Assembly (NCBI RefSeq): GCF_035582795.1
Contig: NC_134365.1
Span: 76,737,635-76,801,634, forward strand
From: Mycteria americana
Lineage: Eukaryota > Chordata > Aves > Ciconiiformes > Ciconiidae
Reading direction: 5' to 3'
DNA: 64,000 bases
The translations under genes and the position numbers were made by a program. This document shows positions 49,201-59,700 of this stretch, one piece after another. Position 1 is the first letter of the stretch, and the number at the start of each line of letters is the position of its first letter. The notes under the pieces are model-generated. The model was not told the DNA's origin and made no database searches. It saw nothing but the letters and a program-made list of their open reading frames with translations.

Positions 49201-50667
49201 TTCTTACTCTAACTATTTATATTTTTAAGCCACTAAATCAATCTCTACACCAAATTAGCATTGCAGGATATTATGAAGTATTTTAATAATTAGGTAATAT
49301 TTTCAGTAGAATAGCCACAAAATAAAGTAAATTCTAATACTGCAATATTGCAAATCATTCCCCAAAGACTGTCACAGTAGATCACAGGGGTAAATATCTA
49401 GCAAGATTTAATAATTACCATATAGAAAAATATGTTCTAAAGATGACAAAAAAGTCAAGAGGAAGCACACCTTCCACCTCAGTTTCGGTTTCTCATACCA
49501 CACAAGCTCCAGTTCAGCCAACTGATTCAAATGCATTAAGCATACACTTGATATAATCTCATAATGGGACTTGACTGGATATTAAATGCTCTAAACTAGA
49601 GTTTAAATTAATTGTTCATTGTCTGAGAACCAGGACATGCAATCCATCAAGGCAGTGAGGCTGACATGCATCAAATCACTGAACTACCGGTGGTACTGTT
49701 AGTGCCCGGCCTCTGCCTCAGCTGCCAACATAGCCAGTATTCCACCGTCACTACTTTGTACCAATATCACTGTCACAAGGTTGTTTAACTTCTTTTTTTT
49801 TTTTTTTTTAAGGGTAACTAACATTTAAGACATTGCACAATGGTTTACTCAATAATGAGAAGAGATCTAAAAAAAACAGGGATTAGTTACCTTAATTTAT
49901 GATACAATGTTACAGAAGCCACCAGGCATTTATTTTTCTAAACAAGAAGGTATGTGCCAGGAAGCTCTCCCACTTTTTCAAACTGGTAGCTTCAGGGCAA
50001 TCCTACCTCTTCCTAAAGCTCAGAATTCCTTCAAAGTTGACACCAAAAACCTCATGAAGTGCTACCGAGTGTGTTTGGAAACAAAATTCAACTTGAAGTA
50101 ATACCTCACTCAAGCTTTTGTAAACTTATAGCTCAGGAGAATACAACAATAAATCTGTAAATTACCTTAAAGCACCTCTCCTCATGTTCTGCACTGAGTT
50201 ATGAAGTGACATTAAGACAATGAAAGGTCCCAAAAATAAATATGTAATGGGATTCATATACTACTCAAACCAATTTAGATAGCTATAAAGTGTATCAACA
50301 GCACAAAGAAATTTTTATATAATAAATTATATTTGATCTTTTAATCTAACCAACAGCTAATGATATTAAAAGACTTCATTAAAATGGGAAAATATCCTTT
50401 ATACCATCAAGTATCACATGCAGCATGGCTAGAAGAACTTACCAGTTTCTTGAAAGGGAAAATATCATACATTATTCTACAGTACTCCATGGATGATTCC
50501 ACTGAACAGGTCCATAATGATTTTGATATGGGTGCTAGAGGTATAATTCCTTGGGTCCGATTCTTTACTAACATATCGAATTCAACATGTTGTCTGCAGG
50601 ATTCTGCCATATATGGGCAGTGATCCACGACAAAAACAGTTTTATGAGACTCAGAAAAGATTTTCAT
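31264..50667 (-). CDS. INTS13: Integrator complex subunit 13 (Asunder), 16 coding exons
   Basis: Coding exons in transcript order: 50443-50667, 48900-48974, 47889-48091, 47525-47605, 46214-46304, 44356-44484, 42577-42661, 39821-39910, 38735-38824, 37064-37242, 36077-36247, 35520-35674, 34283-34513, 32962-33101, 32151-32286 and 31264-31303. They total 2,121 bases, i.e. 706 residues plus stop, the same length as human INTS13. All junctions fit GT/AG. The protein opens [20 protein letters not shown] (von Willebrand A-like domain), has a basic nuclear signal RKKRGRKRE near 570-578, and ends with [14 protein letters not shown] from residue 649, the C-terminal motif that contacts the Integrator cleavage module. 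The last coding exon is only 40 bases and encodes [16 protein letters not shown]13 works with INTS14 and INTS10 in the nucleus and is also known as Asunder for its role in mitosis and dynein positioning. Confidence 0.97.
43282..43325. repeat. A-rich tract in an INTS13 intron
   Basis: Two runs of 12-14 A separated by a single C and followed by CC and CAACAAC words. On the transcribed strand it reads as poly(T)/U. A similar A-rich tract lies at 44990-45040 in another intron. Confidence 0.8.
48116..48131. repeat. (TTA)n microsatellite in an INTS13 intron
   Basis: Five to six ATT/TTA units preceded by GAAA repeats, just outside the acceptor of the exon at 47889-48091. No function is expected. 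Confidence 0.8.
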
Positions 50668-50674
50668 TTTCTTC
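50668..50674 (-). other. INTS13: 5' UTR part of the first INTS13 coding exon
   Basis: The acceptor (GTTTCTTTTAG on the minus strand) leaves only GAAGAAA before the ATG, so nearly all of the leader lies in the separate upstream exon. The ATG has a purine at -3, and the encoded [10 protein letters not shown] is the known INTS13 N-terminus. Confidence 0.85.
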
Positions 50675-51971
50675 CTAAAAGAAACAGATATTAAAATCAG
50701 AAAGAAATTGTACAAGGCAAAAAAATCACATCACAAGATTATTATGCAATTTATATAGTATAAAACTATCTTACTAGAATACCCAAGTTTTAAAGGTTAC
50801 CTCTTACAGTATTTAGATTACATGTTGCATACATTAGCTCCTACGAAACTGTTAAGCTTTTAAAAAAACTGCAAAAATTCCCATTTTAAGAATCTGTTTA
50901 CACGGAGACAAATATCCGCTAGAACTCTTACTAGTCCATATAGAAAATGCAATACTTACTTTGCACTCATCTATACAGAAACTGCTTCCTATTTAAAGCT
51001 TATTTCCTAAAATAAGCAACATGGAAAAAAATAATTTATGATTAGGCTATACAGACCTCAAAGCAGCATAAACATCAGACTTTTAAGTAGATTTTCAGCC
51101 TTCACTTTGCTATGTACATCCTTCTATTTTTAAATGAATATTTGCATCTGTACTTTGATCTCTCACTGACAGACATACCATTTATATTGAAATTATAACC
51201 TAAATGTTTCTTATCCAGCAAGACTCACAGGAGCACCCCTTGTATTCTTCCCAACTGTGAAGCCCGAGAACTCCGCAGTGAAGTGTGGTGCATTTTCCTG
51301 TTTCACATGGATAGACTGGGTTTCCCTCTCCTATAGCATCACGGAAAGGAATACTTTTGAAGCAACTATAACACCAGATCCTTGTGTTAAGGGTGGGCAT
51401 CGTAACTTGGAGACCCAAACTACATATGAAAATTAATCTTAGACCAGTGCTACTTAGACCACTGATCTCAGACCGAACACTCCTCATCAAACTTACTCAA
51501 CTTCTAGATGTTTCCATAGTGTTTCTAGTACAAAAATCTATTTCGTCCACGCAAATGCTGCTGAATTACAGAATAGACAAAACCAGAAGTTATATACGGG
51601 CTCATTTAAAAAACTAAAACATTAAAACAGTAAGGACTCACACAAGTCCGGCTGCGGGCAACATCTGGCTCTCGGGGACAGGTTTCGCACCCGTCCTCGG
51701 CAGCAGCTCCAGCTGCCGGGGCACACTACACCCCTTTCGGCAGAGGCCAAGGCCGGCCGCAGCCCGGGCCGGCCCAGCGCCGGGGGCCCGGCCCAAGAAC
51801 CTGCATCCTATCTTTAGCCTGGCAGAGAGCCCGAGGGCCCAGGAAGCCGCGCCGGTTCCTCGAGGGCAGGCAGGGCGGCAGGCAGGAGGGCCGCAGGCGA
51901 CCGGCGGGGTCCGGAGGAGGCGAGGTCGGTCCCCGCCCGCCCGCCCGCAGGCCGGGGGCAGTGTTTCTCAC

Positions 51972-52530
51972 CTGGGCCGGCTCCTCCGCTGATGCAGAAG
52001 TCCCGGTCCTGCTCCGCGCCGCGCCCGGGCCCGGCCGCGGGCTCGCTCCGAGGAGGAGGGATGAGGCCCCCGGGGCGCCCTAGACGGGGTCGGGCGCGGG
52101 CGCCTCCGGCCGGGCGACCTCCATGCCCCTCCGCCCGCTTCCTCCGCCGCCGGCTCCGCGGCGAGCGCGGGGCCCAGCTCCTGCCTCCGCGCCCGGCGCC
52201 CGCGGGGGTGGGAGAAGCGGCCGAAGCCCCCCCCGCTCCGCCCACCCCTGAGGCCGCGAGACCCCCGCGCGGCCACTTACGCCGCTGGCACAACGGCTCC
52301 CCCAGCGCTGGCGGGGGGAGCGCCTCTCCCCTCCCCTCCTCCCCTCGCCTCCCCGGCCGCGGCGGCGCCAGCCACCCGCGCCCCGGCGGCTGCCCGGGCT
52401 CACTCCCCCCCCATGCCCGCACCGGCCCCACCGCTCGGCCCTCCGCCTGGGCGCGGGCCGCCCCGCCCTGCCGCGAGCCGCCGCACGGCGCGGAGGAGGA
52501 GGCGGAGCCCGAGGCCGACGATCTCGCGAG
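51972..52530 (-). other. INTS13: Noncoding first exon of INTS13 (5' limit estimated)
   Basis: On the minus strand GGCCCAG|GTGAGAAAC is a consensus donor ending an exon at 51972. It would be followed by an intron of about 1.3 kb to the first coding exon. The start of the exon is unknown; I set it at the nearest TCTCGCGAGA palindrome. The many long open frames here are a by-product of GC richness. Confidence 0.5.
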
Positions 52531-52531
52531 A
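52522..52531. promoter_or_regulatory. TCTCGCGAGA palindrome, copy 1
   Basis: Perfect 10-base palindrome known from CpG-island, often bidirectional, promoters; binding has been ascribed to Kaiso (ZBTB33) and related factors. This copy is nearest INTS13. Confidence 0.8.
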
Positions 52532-52544
52532 CGCCAGAGACCGA

Positions 52545-52561
52545 CCCCCCCCCCCCCCCCC
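52545..52561. repeat. Poly(C) run of 17
   Basis: An unbroken C tract in the core promoter, followed by AAGGGGGCGGGC, which contains an Sp1-type GC box. Its length is prone to sequencing error and to real length variation. Confidence 0.9.
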
Positions 52562-52606
52562 AAGGGGGCGGGCGGCGGAGGGGTCGCCCTTCCATACGGG
52601 CGCTGG

Positions 52607-52611
52607 CCAAT
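52607..52611 (+). promoter_or_regulatory. CCAAT box
   Basis: GGCCAATAGG fits the NF-Y core with good flanks and sits between the first and second TCTCGCGAGA palindromes, a usual place for a proximal element serving FGFR1OP2 or both genes. Confidence 0.6.
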
Positions 52612-52650
52612 AGGGAGGCGAGGAGAAGCGGCGGGAGCCGGGGAGGCGTC

Positions 52651-52660
52651 TCTCGCGAGA
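52651..52660. promoter_or_regulatory. TCTCGCGAGA palindrome, copy 2
   Basis: Second perfect copy, 129 bases from the first and 51 bases from the third, start to start. Confidence 0.8.
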
Positions 52661-52701
52661 GCGGGGAGCGGCGGCGGGGCGGGAGCGGCCGCAAGGTGTC
52701 G

Positions 52702-52711
52702 TCTCGCGAGA
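52702..52711. promoter_or_regulatory. TCTCGCGAGA palindrome, copy 3
   Basis: Third perfect copy, nearest to FGFR1OP2, about 190 bases upstream of its predicted first donor site. Confidence 0.8.
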
Positions 52712-52826
52712 GCGGCGGTCGCTGGCTCGCTCGCCCGGTGCCGCTGGCAGGTAGCGCGGCCACCCTCGCCTCACACCGCCCCGCCCACTGGCGGGGACGC
52801 GCCTCCTCCGCTTCCCCCTGCGGCCT

Positions 52827-52838
52827 GCCGCCATTTGA
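52827..52838 (-). promoter_or_regulatory. YY1-like site
   Basis: GCCGCCATTTGA on the plus strand is the complement of the YY1 core ATGGCGGC. In CpG-island promoters such a site often lies just downstream of the transcription start, so FGFR1OP2 transcription may begin shortly before it. Confidence 0.5.
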
Positions 52839-52903
52839 CAGCGGGGCGGGCCGGTCGGGGCTTCACCCCCGGCGCCGGGCGCTGCCGGAGCCGCCGGTCA
52901 TGA
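52830..52903 (+). other. FGFR1OP2: FGFR1OP2 first exon (5' limit estimated)
   Basis: The sequence CCGGTCATGA|GTGAGTGG gives a consensus donor at 52904. The exon start is a guess from the YY1-like site. Joining to the next exon (AAATGAGTTGC) makes the ATG at 52900 read ATG AAA ATG AGT, in frame with the usual start, so translation might begin two codons earlier (MK-MSCTIEK). Confidence 0.5.
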
Positions 52904-52965
52904 GTGAGTGGCGTGAGGCGGGGAAGGGGCGTTTGGGGGCAGCCCGGCCGGCTGGGCGGTGGGGG

Positions 52966-53020
52966 AGAGGAGAGGAGAGGAGAGGAGAGGAGAGGAGAGG
53001 AGAGGAGAGGAGAGGAGAGG
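52966..53020 (+). repeat. (AGAGG)11 pentanucleotide repeat
   Basis: Eleven perfect AGAGG units lie about 60 bases inside the first intron of FGFR1OP2. The G-rich strand is the transcribed sense strand, so the RNA and displaced DNA strand may form G-rich structures. Length variation is likely. Confidence 0.9.
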
Positions 53021-53108
53021 GGAGGAGTTGGGGAGGTTAGGGTGCCGTTGCCGGGCGCTTGGGAGCCCGACGGACTCGCATTGGGGCGCACGGGGAGCCC
53101 CTCGGCCG

Positions 53109-53116
53109 TGACGTCA
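53109..53116. promoter_or_regulatory. Consensus CRE (TGACGTCA)
   Basis: Perfect palindromic CREB/ATF site in the CpG island, about 200 bases downstream of the predicted FGFR1OP2 first exon. It contains a CpG, so binding would be methylation-sensitive. Confidence 0.6.
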
Positions 53117-53129
53117 CGAGAGGTGCGAG

Positions 53130-53157
53130 GGAGGAGGAGGAGGAGGAGGAGGAGGAG
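53130..53157 (+). repeat. (GGA)n triplet repeat
   Basis: About nine GGA/GAG units in the first intron of FGFR1OP2, 110 bases beyond the pentanucleotide repeat. Purine-only on the sense strand. Confidence 0.85.
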
Positions 53158-56100
53158 CCCCCCAGTACTCTGGCTGGGGTGGGCCGGGGCGAGTCCTGCC
53201 GCTCGGCTTTGGCGAGGGAGCCTTCATCGGCCCTCCCGTGCCCGCCGTGTCACGGCAGGTGACGGTGTCGCGACAGTCCTGACTGGCGCGCCTCAGCATC
53301 CGTTCTCGCGGCGGCGGGGAGAGGGGGGAGGAGGCGGCGCTCCCTGAGAGCCAGCTGCCGCCCCGCCGCCCGCTCCCCTCCCTCGGCCGGCGAGCGGCGG
53401 GGAAACCGCAGGTCTGCTGAGCGTGTAACTGGGCTGCGGCGGTGGCACCGCGTACGGGCCGGGCCTGTGCGCTGCGGGAGGCTCATTGTCTGTTTCGTGC
53501 TGCTGGAAGCGGTGGTGGCGCCGGCTGAGCCTGTGGCACTCTCTTTTTACGCGGAGAGGGCCAGTGGGCGTTTGCACCCAGCCTAAAACTCTTGGGAACT
53601 GCAGCGTGGTTCAGCGTTGCAAAACCGGAGCGTGAAGCTATGGGAAAAGGTAGTTTTCAGTAAGGATATAAGAAAGAAGAGGCAGAAGACTAGAGGAAGG
53701 CTATAGTTGCACAACAGTCTTTATTCTTTGGTGGTTTTGTTTTTTTTTTAAGGGCAGCCAAATTTGATAATGAAGGCAATTAGTAAATAGCAGGAAGTGA
53801 CAGGAAATTAATACGTAGTAGCAGTATTGGTATGTCGTTTGAGGTGTTGCTCTTGCTACCTGTTGACCCTGTTGGTAAGATTGCAGGCTGACAAATGTAT
53901 TTGCAGCTGGGCATCTCTTGTAGGGTAGAATTCAGGAATCATTAAGTTTAGCTACTATAGTCCTCATGCTTGGAAAAAAAATCAGTATACAATAAGAATT
54001 GGTTTGAATCAAATATATTTGATTAATTGGTTGGGGTTTTTTTTCCCTAAACGTCCAGGCTAACTCACAGATTGAGATCTATTGTAGGATAAGACAAAAG
54101 TTTTGTTTTTTGTAGGCAGCCAGATGACCAACTAGAGAGAATTTTAACTTCCAAGGATCAGGGCCAGCATCTTGCCCAAAGGAATCCTAGTCAAGGCTTG
54201 GAGCCACTATGAATTACCATGATACAAATAATGATTCTCCTTTTCGAGGTACAAATCCTGCCTGAAAACAGGAGGTGGCCTCTGGCCTGCTGAAGCTGCT
54301 GTGCTGTGGGGGTGGACAGTCACTGCTGAATTTGCGTGGCTGCATTCCCCACAAGGCACACACCTGTCTTCCCCAACTCATTCGCTGTGAAAAAGAGCGC
54401 CGGTGGCTTTGCTACAAACGAATTTCTTTTTATCTTGTGTAGTTGGGTTGGGTCAAAATGAGAAAGTGCATGGGCGGATAAATACGTGCTGTGTTTAAAA
54501 ATTTATTTTGATGCATACAAATTATCAGAGGTGTTAACTGCATTGTAGTCTGAATGCCAGATGTATTCCAAGCTCATGGAGAGGCCTGAGAGGCGTTGTT
54601 TATACTGGCTAATTCATGACCCATGAATTGAGTTAAAGACTGCTCTTCAAACTCTCCTTAAATATGGATCTGATTAAATCAATTTCTGTAACAGTTTAGC
54701 CAGCTAGTGTGGAAGGTCATCTTTTGTCTGTGATATTTTTGTAGTCCAGTAAGAACATGAGACCAGAATTGGAAGGAGAAATGAGCAGCGAGAAAAGCAG
54801 ATGCTTAAAAACAATGCAGTGCGATCCCTATCTACATAATATTAAAAAGAGCTCAAACTGCTAAACCAGAGTGAATAAATTAACTACCCGTGACAACACA
54901 CCACCCTGCTGAAGAACTTGACTTGATACCTCAAATACCTGTATACATCATATGGAAGTTAAAATGAAAAATCTAGTTGATAAACAGGAAGGAATTAACA
55001 TTACGAATGTGTATAGGAAACTTGTACATGTCAAAATGCTGATGCTTTTGATAACACATGAATCACAGAAAACACAGGTTAAAACAGTGGTGCTCTGTGC
55101 ATACACGAAGCTCACTTACGGAAGCTCCTTTGTCAGTAAGCAAGTATCAACCATTCTGTGATGGTAGGGTCCCTTGTAAGAAAAAGTAAGCTAAATGCTT
55201 TTAGCAGAGGGAGCAGCTAATGAAATCACCAAATTAAAATGCTTTTGAGAGGTTAGGCCTTGCAGGACGTTCTGGGTGCACAGAGAGAACATTCCAAACT
55301 CTCCTGCAGTCTTGCTTAGCTTTCCCCCACCTTCATGCATGAGGGAAGGATATTCCGCTATGTTTGTAAATCTTTTGAGGGGAATGGTGGAACTTCTGGT
55401 GTTTGAAATATCCTTACTTCTGCTACTTACCTGGGACAGTGAGAAAAGGTCAGTTGGGGAAAGCATGAGGATTTCTTTAAGTTTGGCTTAAATATCCTAG
55501 GCTATGATTTGTTAAGGTGCCTAAGAAAGTCAGAAAATCAACTTGGAGCAATTTTTTTTCCCTGTAGCTCAGGAAAGGCTCACTGACCTTTTATGCTTCC
55601 AAAAATTTCTCCTTTAGCAAATGGCCTGCCTAAGAAATGGATTTAGTTGATCTTTCAGTACTTTGGAAAGTTTTCTGAAACAAATATCAAGCCTTATATT
55701 AATAAGGCCCATAACTCTAATAAGCCTCCATAGTTGCTGTCTGATTGCTGAAGAACTGTTCAAGGGGTTTAAGTAGGTTTCCTTTTCAGCAGAAAAAGTG
55801 CAAGGTTTCTTAACAGAAAATTAAAAATTAAAATTAATCTCGGTCTTGAAACTTAAATCTATCAAGAATGAGTATGAAAAAATTCAACGTAAAGGCCAGT
55901 GTTTTGGAAATGCTAGTATGTACAAGCATTTTGCAAGTTTAGCAATTCTAGCAATAGGTAATTTCTGCTAACAATGACTGCAATTAGAAGGTTAGTATTT
56001 TAACTACACAGTCAGTTCTTTTTCTTAGCTAAGTTGCTGTCTTTCTCTATTTTCTTGAAAATTTGCAGTTTCCTTCCATGCAGTGATGTTTGTGTTCATT

Positions 56101-56732
56101 TATAGACATGAAGAAAACATAAGCCTTTAGTTTTCTGAATTTTCCCTGAGTAATTTTCTCTACTCTATCAGTTTGAGCTGTTCCTTCTCTGCTGATTTAA
56201 TTACTCAAAATCTTCCAGCCCACTGTAGTTCTTTGGCATTCTCTTCTGTGCTGGATTTATACAGCTTAAATATCTTGAAGTATATCTGACTGGTAGGAGG
56301 ACACATTTAAAAAAAAAAAAAGGTAGTATTGAAAAATTAAATAGTTAATGTGATATTCTTTTTTTTTTTCCCTGCTACTTACAGAAGGACGTGCACTGCT
56401 CAGTTTCCATATGTTCAATAGTCCTCCTTTTGCACTTAGTATATTGATACTCTCCTCACAACACAAAGTTTACTTTCATTTCCTTGCTCTGTTATATGGT
56501 CTCAACAGCAATTAAAAAGGAGGAAAAGGAAAAGCAGACTTTAGGGTATTCTTAAGATATACGAATTTTCCCTACTTCTAAAAGACAACAAAATGTCTGG
56601 ATGTTTCTGAGGGAAAGATTGTATTCAACTGCTTTAGACTAAAAAAAAAAAAATTATATATATCACACAGATAGCTGTGCTCTGTATAGCAAACACGTGG
56701 CGTTGTGAAAATAATACATTTCTAATCTTTAG
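53158..56732 (+). other. FGFR1OP2: FGFR1OP2 intron 1 (3.8 kb in all)
   Basis: The first 450 bases belong to the CpG island. The rest is AT-rich intronic sequence with T and A runs and no coding similarity. The open frames in it are random. Confidence 0.7.
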
Positions 56733-56734
56733 AA

Positions 56735-59700
56735 ATGAGTTGCACAATTGAAAAAGCCTTAGCAGATGCAAAAGCACTGGTGGAACGGCTAAGGGAACAT
56801 GACACCGCAGCAGAAGCTCTTATTGAACAGACTACAGCTCTTAACAAGCGGGTTGAAGCAATGAAACAGGTTTGTTTTTCAACTTTGTTTACTCCAGTAA
56901 AAGAACAACTTGGAAAGACATAATTTAAAATCATTTTTGTGTGCTACTGTACAATGTAGAATCAGTATGTTATTTGGTTAATCCTTTAATACCATACTAA
57001 GTATTTTCATTATAGGTGTGACCATGATCTAAAAATAGGTTGTTTATATATTTAGTTTGATCCCGTGAAGAAGTTTTCTCTGTTACTCTAGCTTAAATAT
57101 TGAAAACCAGCATTTCTTTGAAGAACACTGGTAGAAATGCAGTTGAAAACTAGCATTTCTTTGAACACTGGTAGAAATGGGGTTGGTATCTTACAAACCA
57201 TTGTGTGGTGTCTTGTGTTTTGCTCTTCTGTGAAATACTACTTGTTTTATTAATTTCATCACGCACATTTAATCATATAGCGGCCCTGTCATGCATTCTT
57301 CTGTTCAGAATACTTTATCTTTTCACAGTCTCCTTTTGTTTCAAAGCAGCCTCTTAGGCTTATTTGTGATCATTTCCATTCTGATGTTAGATTGAGCGTG
57401 ACTTTCACTGGAGAACTTCTGGTAAAACATAAAGGTGTCTACTGACTTTCCATATGGGTGTTCATCCTGTCATTTTAATAGAACACAGGACATGTTAATG
57501 GGCCTGTAAAATAATAAAACCCTGCATGTGCTTCATCCCTGTAAAACTGTAAAACTAGTCATGCAGAGGCTTCATAACTTCAGATCAAGAGTACTAAATT
57601 TACCCATTTGTTGAGAGTCAGGATCCATTCATTCAGGTCCATGTGAGTTGTACCCATACAACCTTGTAGTTTAAGGTATTGGGAAGCCATAGTAAATATC
57701 TAGGGGTTAATACCTCATGGTTTTTCTTTACCATATGCATATCAGTTTTCAATTACTTGATGGTGAATTTGACCTGCATTAATTGAAGGTTAAATAATGC
57801 CCACTACACACATCTGAGGTATGAAACTTGTTTAAAAACAAAGGTGATACTTTTGCATCTCTAAAGGGCAGTATGTTAGCAACACCTCCAGAAGTGTTTT
57901 TGTTTTCTGTTTGATATTATTATTTAAAAACAAGCATTATCTTGCTGGTTACAGCCTTTGACTGACATTAGAACTGGTCCTTTGTGACTTGCTGAGTAAT
58001 GCTTGCCTTCAGTTACTTAAATATGTTGTGGTTGTTTTTTGTTTTGTTTTGTTAATAACTAGTACCAAGAAGAAATTCAAGAGCTCAATGAAGTAGCAAG
58101 ACATCGTCCTCGGTCTACGTTAGTGATGGGTATCCAACAAGAAAACAGACAGATTAGGGAATTGCAACAGGAAAATAAAGGTAAAACATGAATATTCTAT
58201 CCTTTAAAAGTCCTGGCCTGCACCACTGGAATTAGTGAGACTTTTACCATTGATCCATTCTCAAAAATTTGTTATAGAAAAAATTTTTTCTTCTAATCTC
58301 AGTTTGTCAGTTTAACTGATCATAATGCAATCTAATAAAGAGTCCTAATGTCCAACCACTGGGACTATGATTAACAAAAAGAGAGACTTGTGGAAAATTA
58401 CTTTTTCAGTCCTTATCTAATGGTCAGCACAAGTGAGGAGATAAATATAACTTACTTCTACAATACAGGTATCTATCTGGAAATGCATTTTCCCACTGCT
58501 AAAAACAACTAATTTAGGAGCAGTCAGGACAAGTTGTAGTATAAGTGCAGGAGTATAATTCCTTCTGAAATTCTGTACACTAGGAATAAATATACTGTTC
58601 TTCCTGGAATACCTTAGGTATTCTAACAGTTATATTCAGCAAAGGAGTCAATGATCTCGGTTTGTATGAATCTTATCTTGTCTCAGGAGTCATTTGTCCT
58701 TTGACTTCATATATTTTGAACACAAGCATTTTTTAACTCTCATTTTACCAAGCTGCAGATTAAAACAGATCTGTAAACTTCTTTCCAGCTTTTGTACAGT
58801 GTTGCTTATAGTGGCTAGAGTAAAGCTCTCCTCAGCTACACTCAGGATGGCTTATATCAGCTAAAGGGGCTGAATAAGAAGTCATATTAACAAAAGACCT
58901 TTTGTTTCTGACTGAACAAGAATTTTCCCAGGGCATTCACCACTAAAGACATTTGCAGAGCATATGTAGATTTTATGGTGCAAGGAGAGGGGACACTCAA
59001 TTAAGGGCTTATTTTGGTTTTCTCAAGCTGAAGTACTTCTGCGTTTTGTTTCAGTTCTTCTCTGTTAAACTTTAACTGAATTTAAAATTATGTTGGTAGA
59101 ACTACGCACATCTCTTGAAGAACATCAGTCTGCTTTGGAACTCATAATGAGCAAGTACAGAGAACAGATGTTTAGGTTGCTTATGGCGAGCAAAAAGGAT
59201 GATCCAAGTATAATAATGAAGTTAAAAGAGCAACATTCCAAGGTAATGACTTCATTTTTTTGGCCTTTGTTTTTTTAGTTAACACTTAAAGTTAGTTTGT
59301 AGTGGATCAATTCAAAGCTTACTTTTTCTCAGTTTTTATATCATTGACTAACAAGTCCTAATTTTTATAATCCAGTCCATGAAATGCAAACAGGAAACTT
59401 GATCAGTCTAGTAAGTCAACCTTACTAGCTTCTGATTTATTTAAGCTTTTATCAGGTAGCATTTCATTACTGTACCTACTCAATTTACTTTTGTTTTGCC
59501 TAGGTCTCTAAGGCAACTGCCCTATTATACTTCCAGATGCCCATAGATCTCGGTAACATTCAAACATTTAGGCTGGTTTTAACTTACGCTTGTGACTCCA
59601 ACAAAGAACTAGTAAACCTGTGCTTACTGGGGAGAGTAGGAGGAGTAAGCTTTTTAAATTCAATATTCAAATATTTTTTCCCCTAAATACTGTAAATTTA

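Larger units (their letters stand above)
51640..53600. promoter_or_regulatory. CpG-island bidirectional promoter of INTS13 and FGFR1OP2
   Basis: GC and CpG content rise sharply against the AT-rich surroundings and fall again near 53.6 kb. The two genes diverge from here, with predicted first exons less than 1 kb apart. There is no TATA box in the expected places, as is usual for housekeeping CpG-island promoters. Recognisable sites inside are three TCTCGCGAGA palindromes, CCAAT, a YY1-like element and a CRE. Both genes are therefore probably broadly and coordinately expressed. Confidence 0.88.

Noticed and set aside
51200-51490. Cys-rich 96-residue frame on minus in INTS13 intron 1 (CYSCFKS, CETGKC, CSCES)
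   Set aside because: Cysteine spacing fits no zinc-binding family I know; it lies in an intron with no splice pairing to the INTS13 reading frame.
51992-52903. 303-residue open frame on plus, with long frames on minus (51814-52563, 52080-52763)
   Set aside because: All are Pro/Gly/Arg/Ala-rich products of a CpG island with few stop codons; no family similarity, and they overlap the two-way promoter and both first exons.
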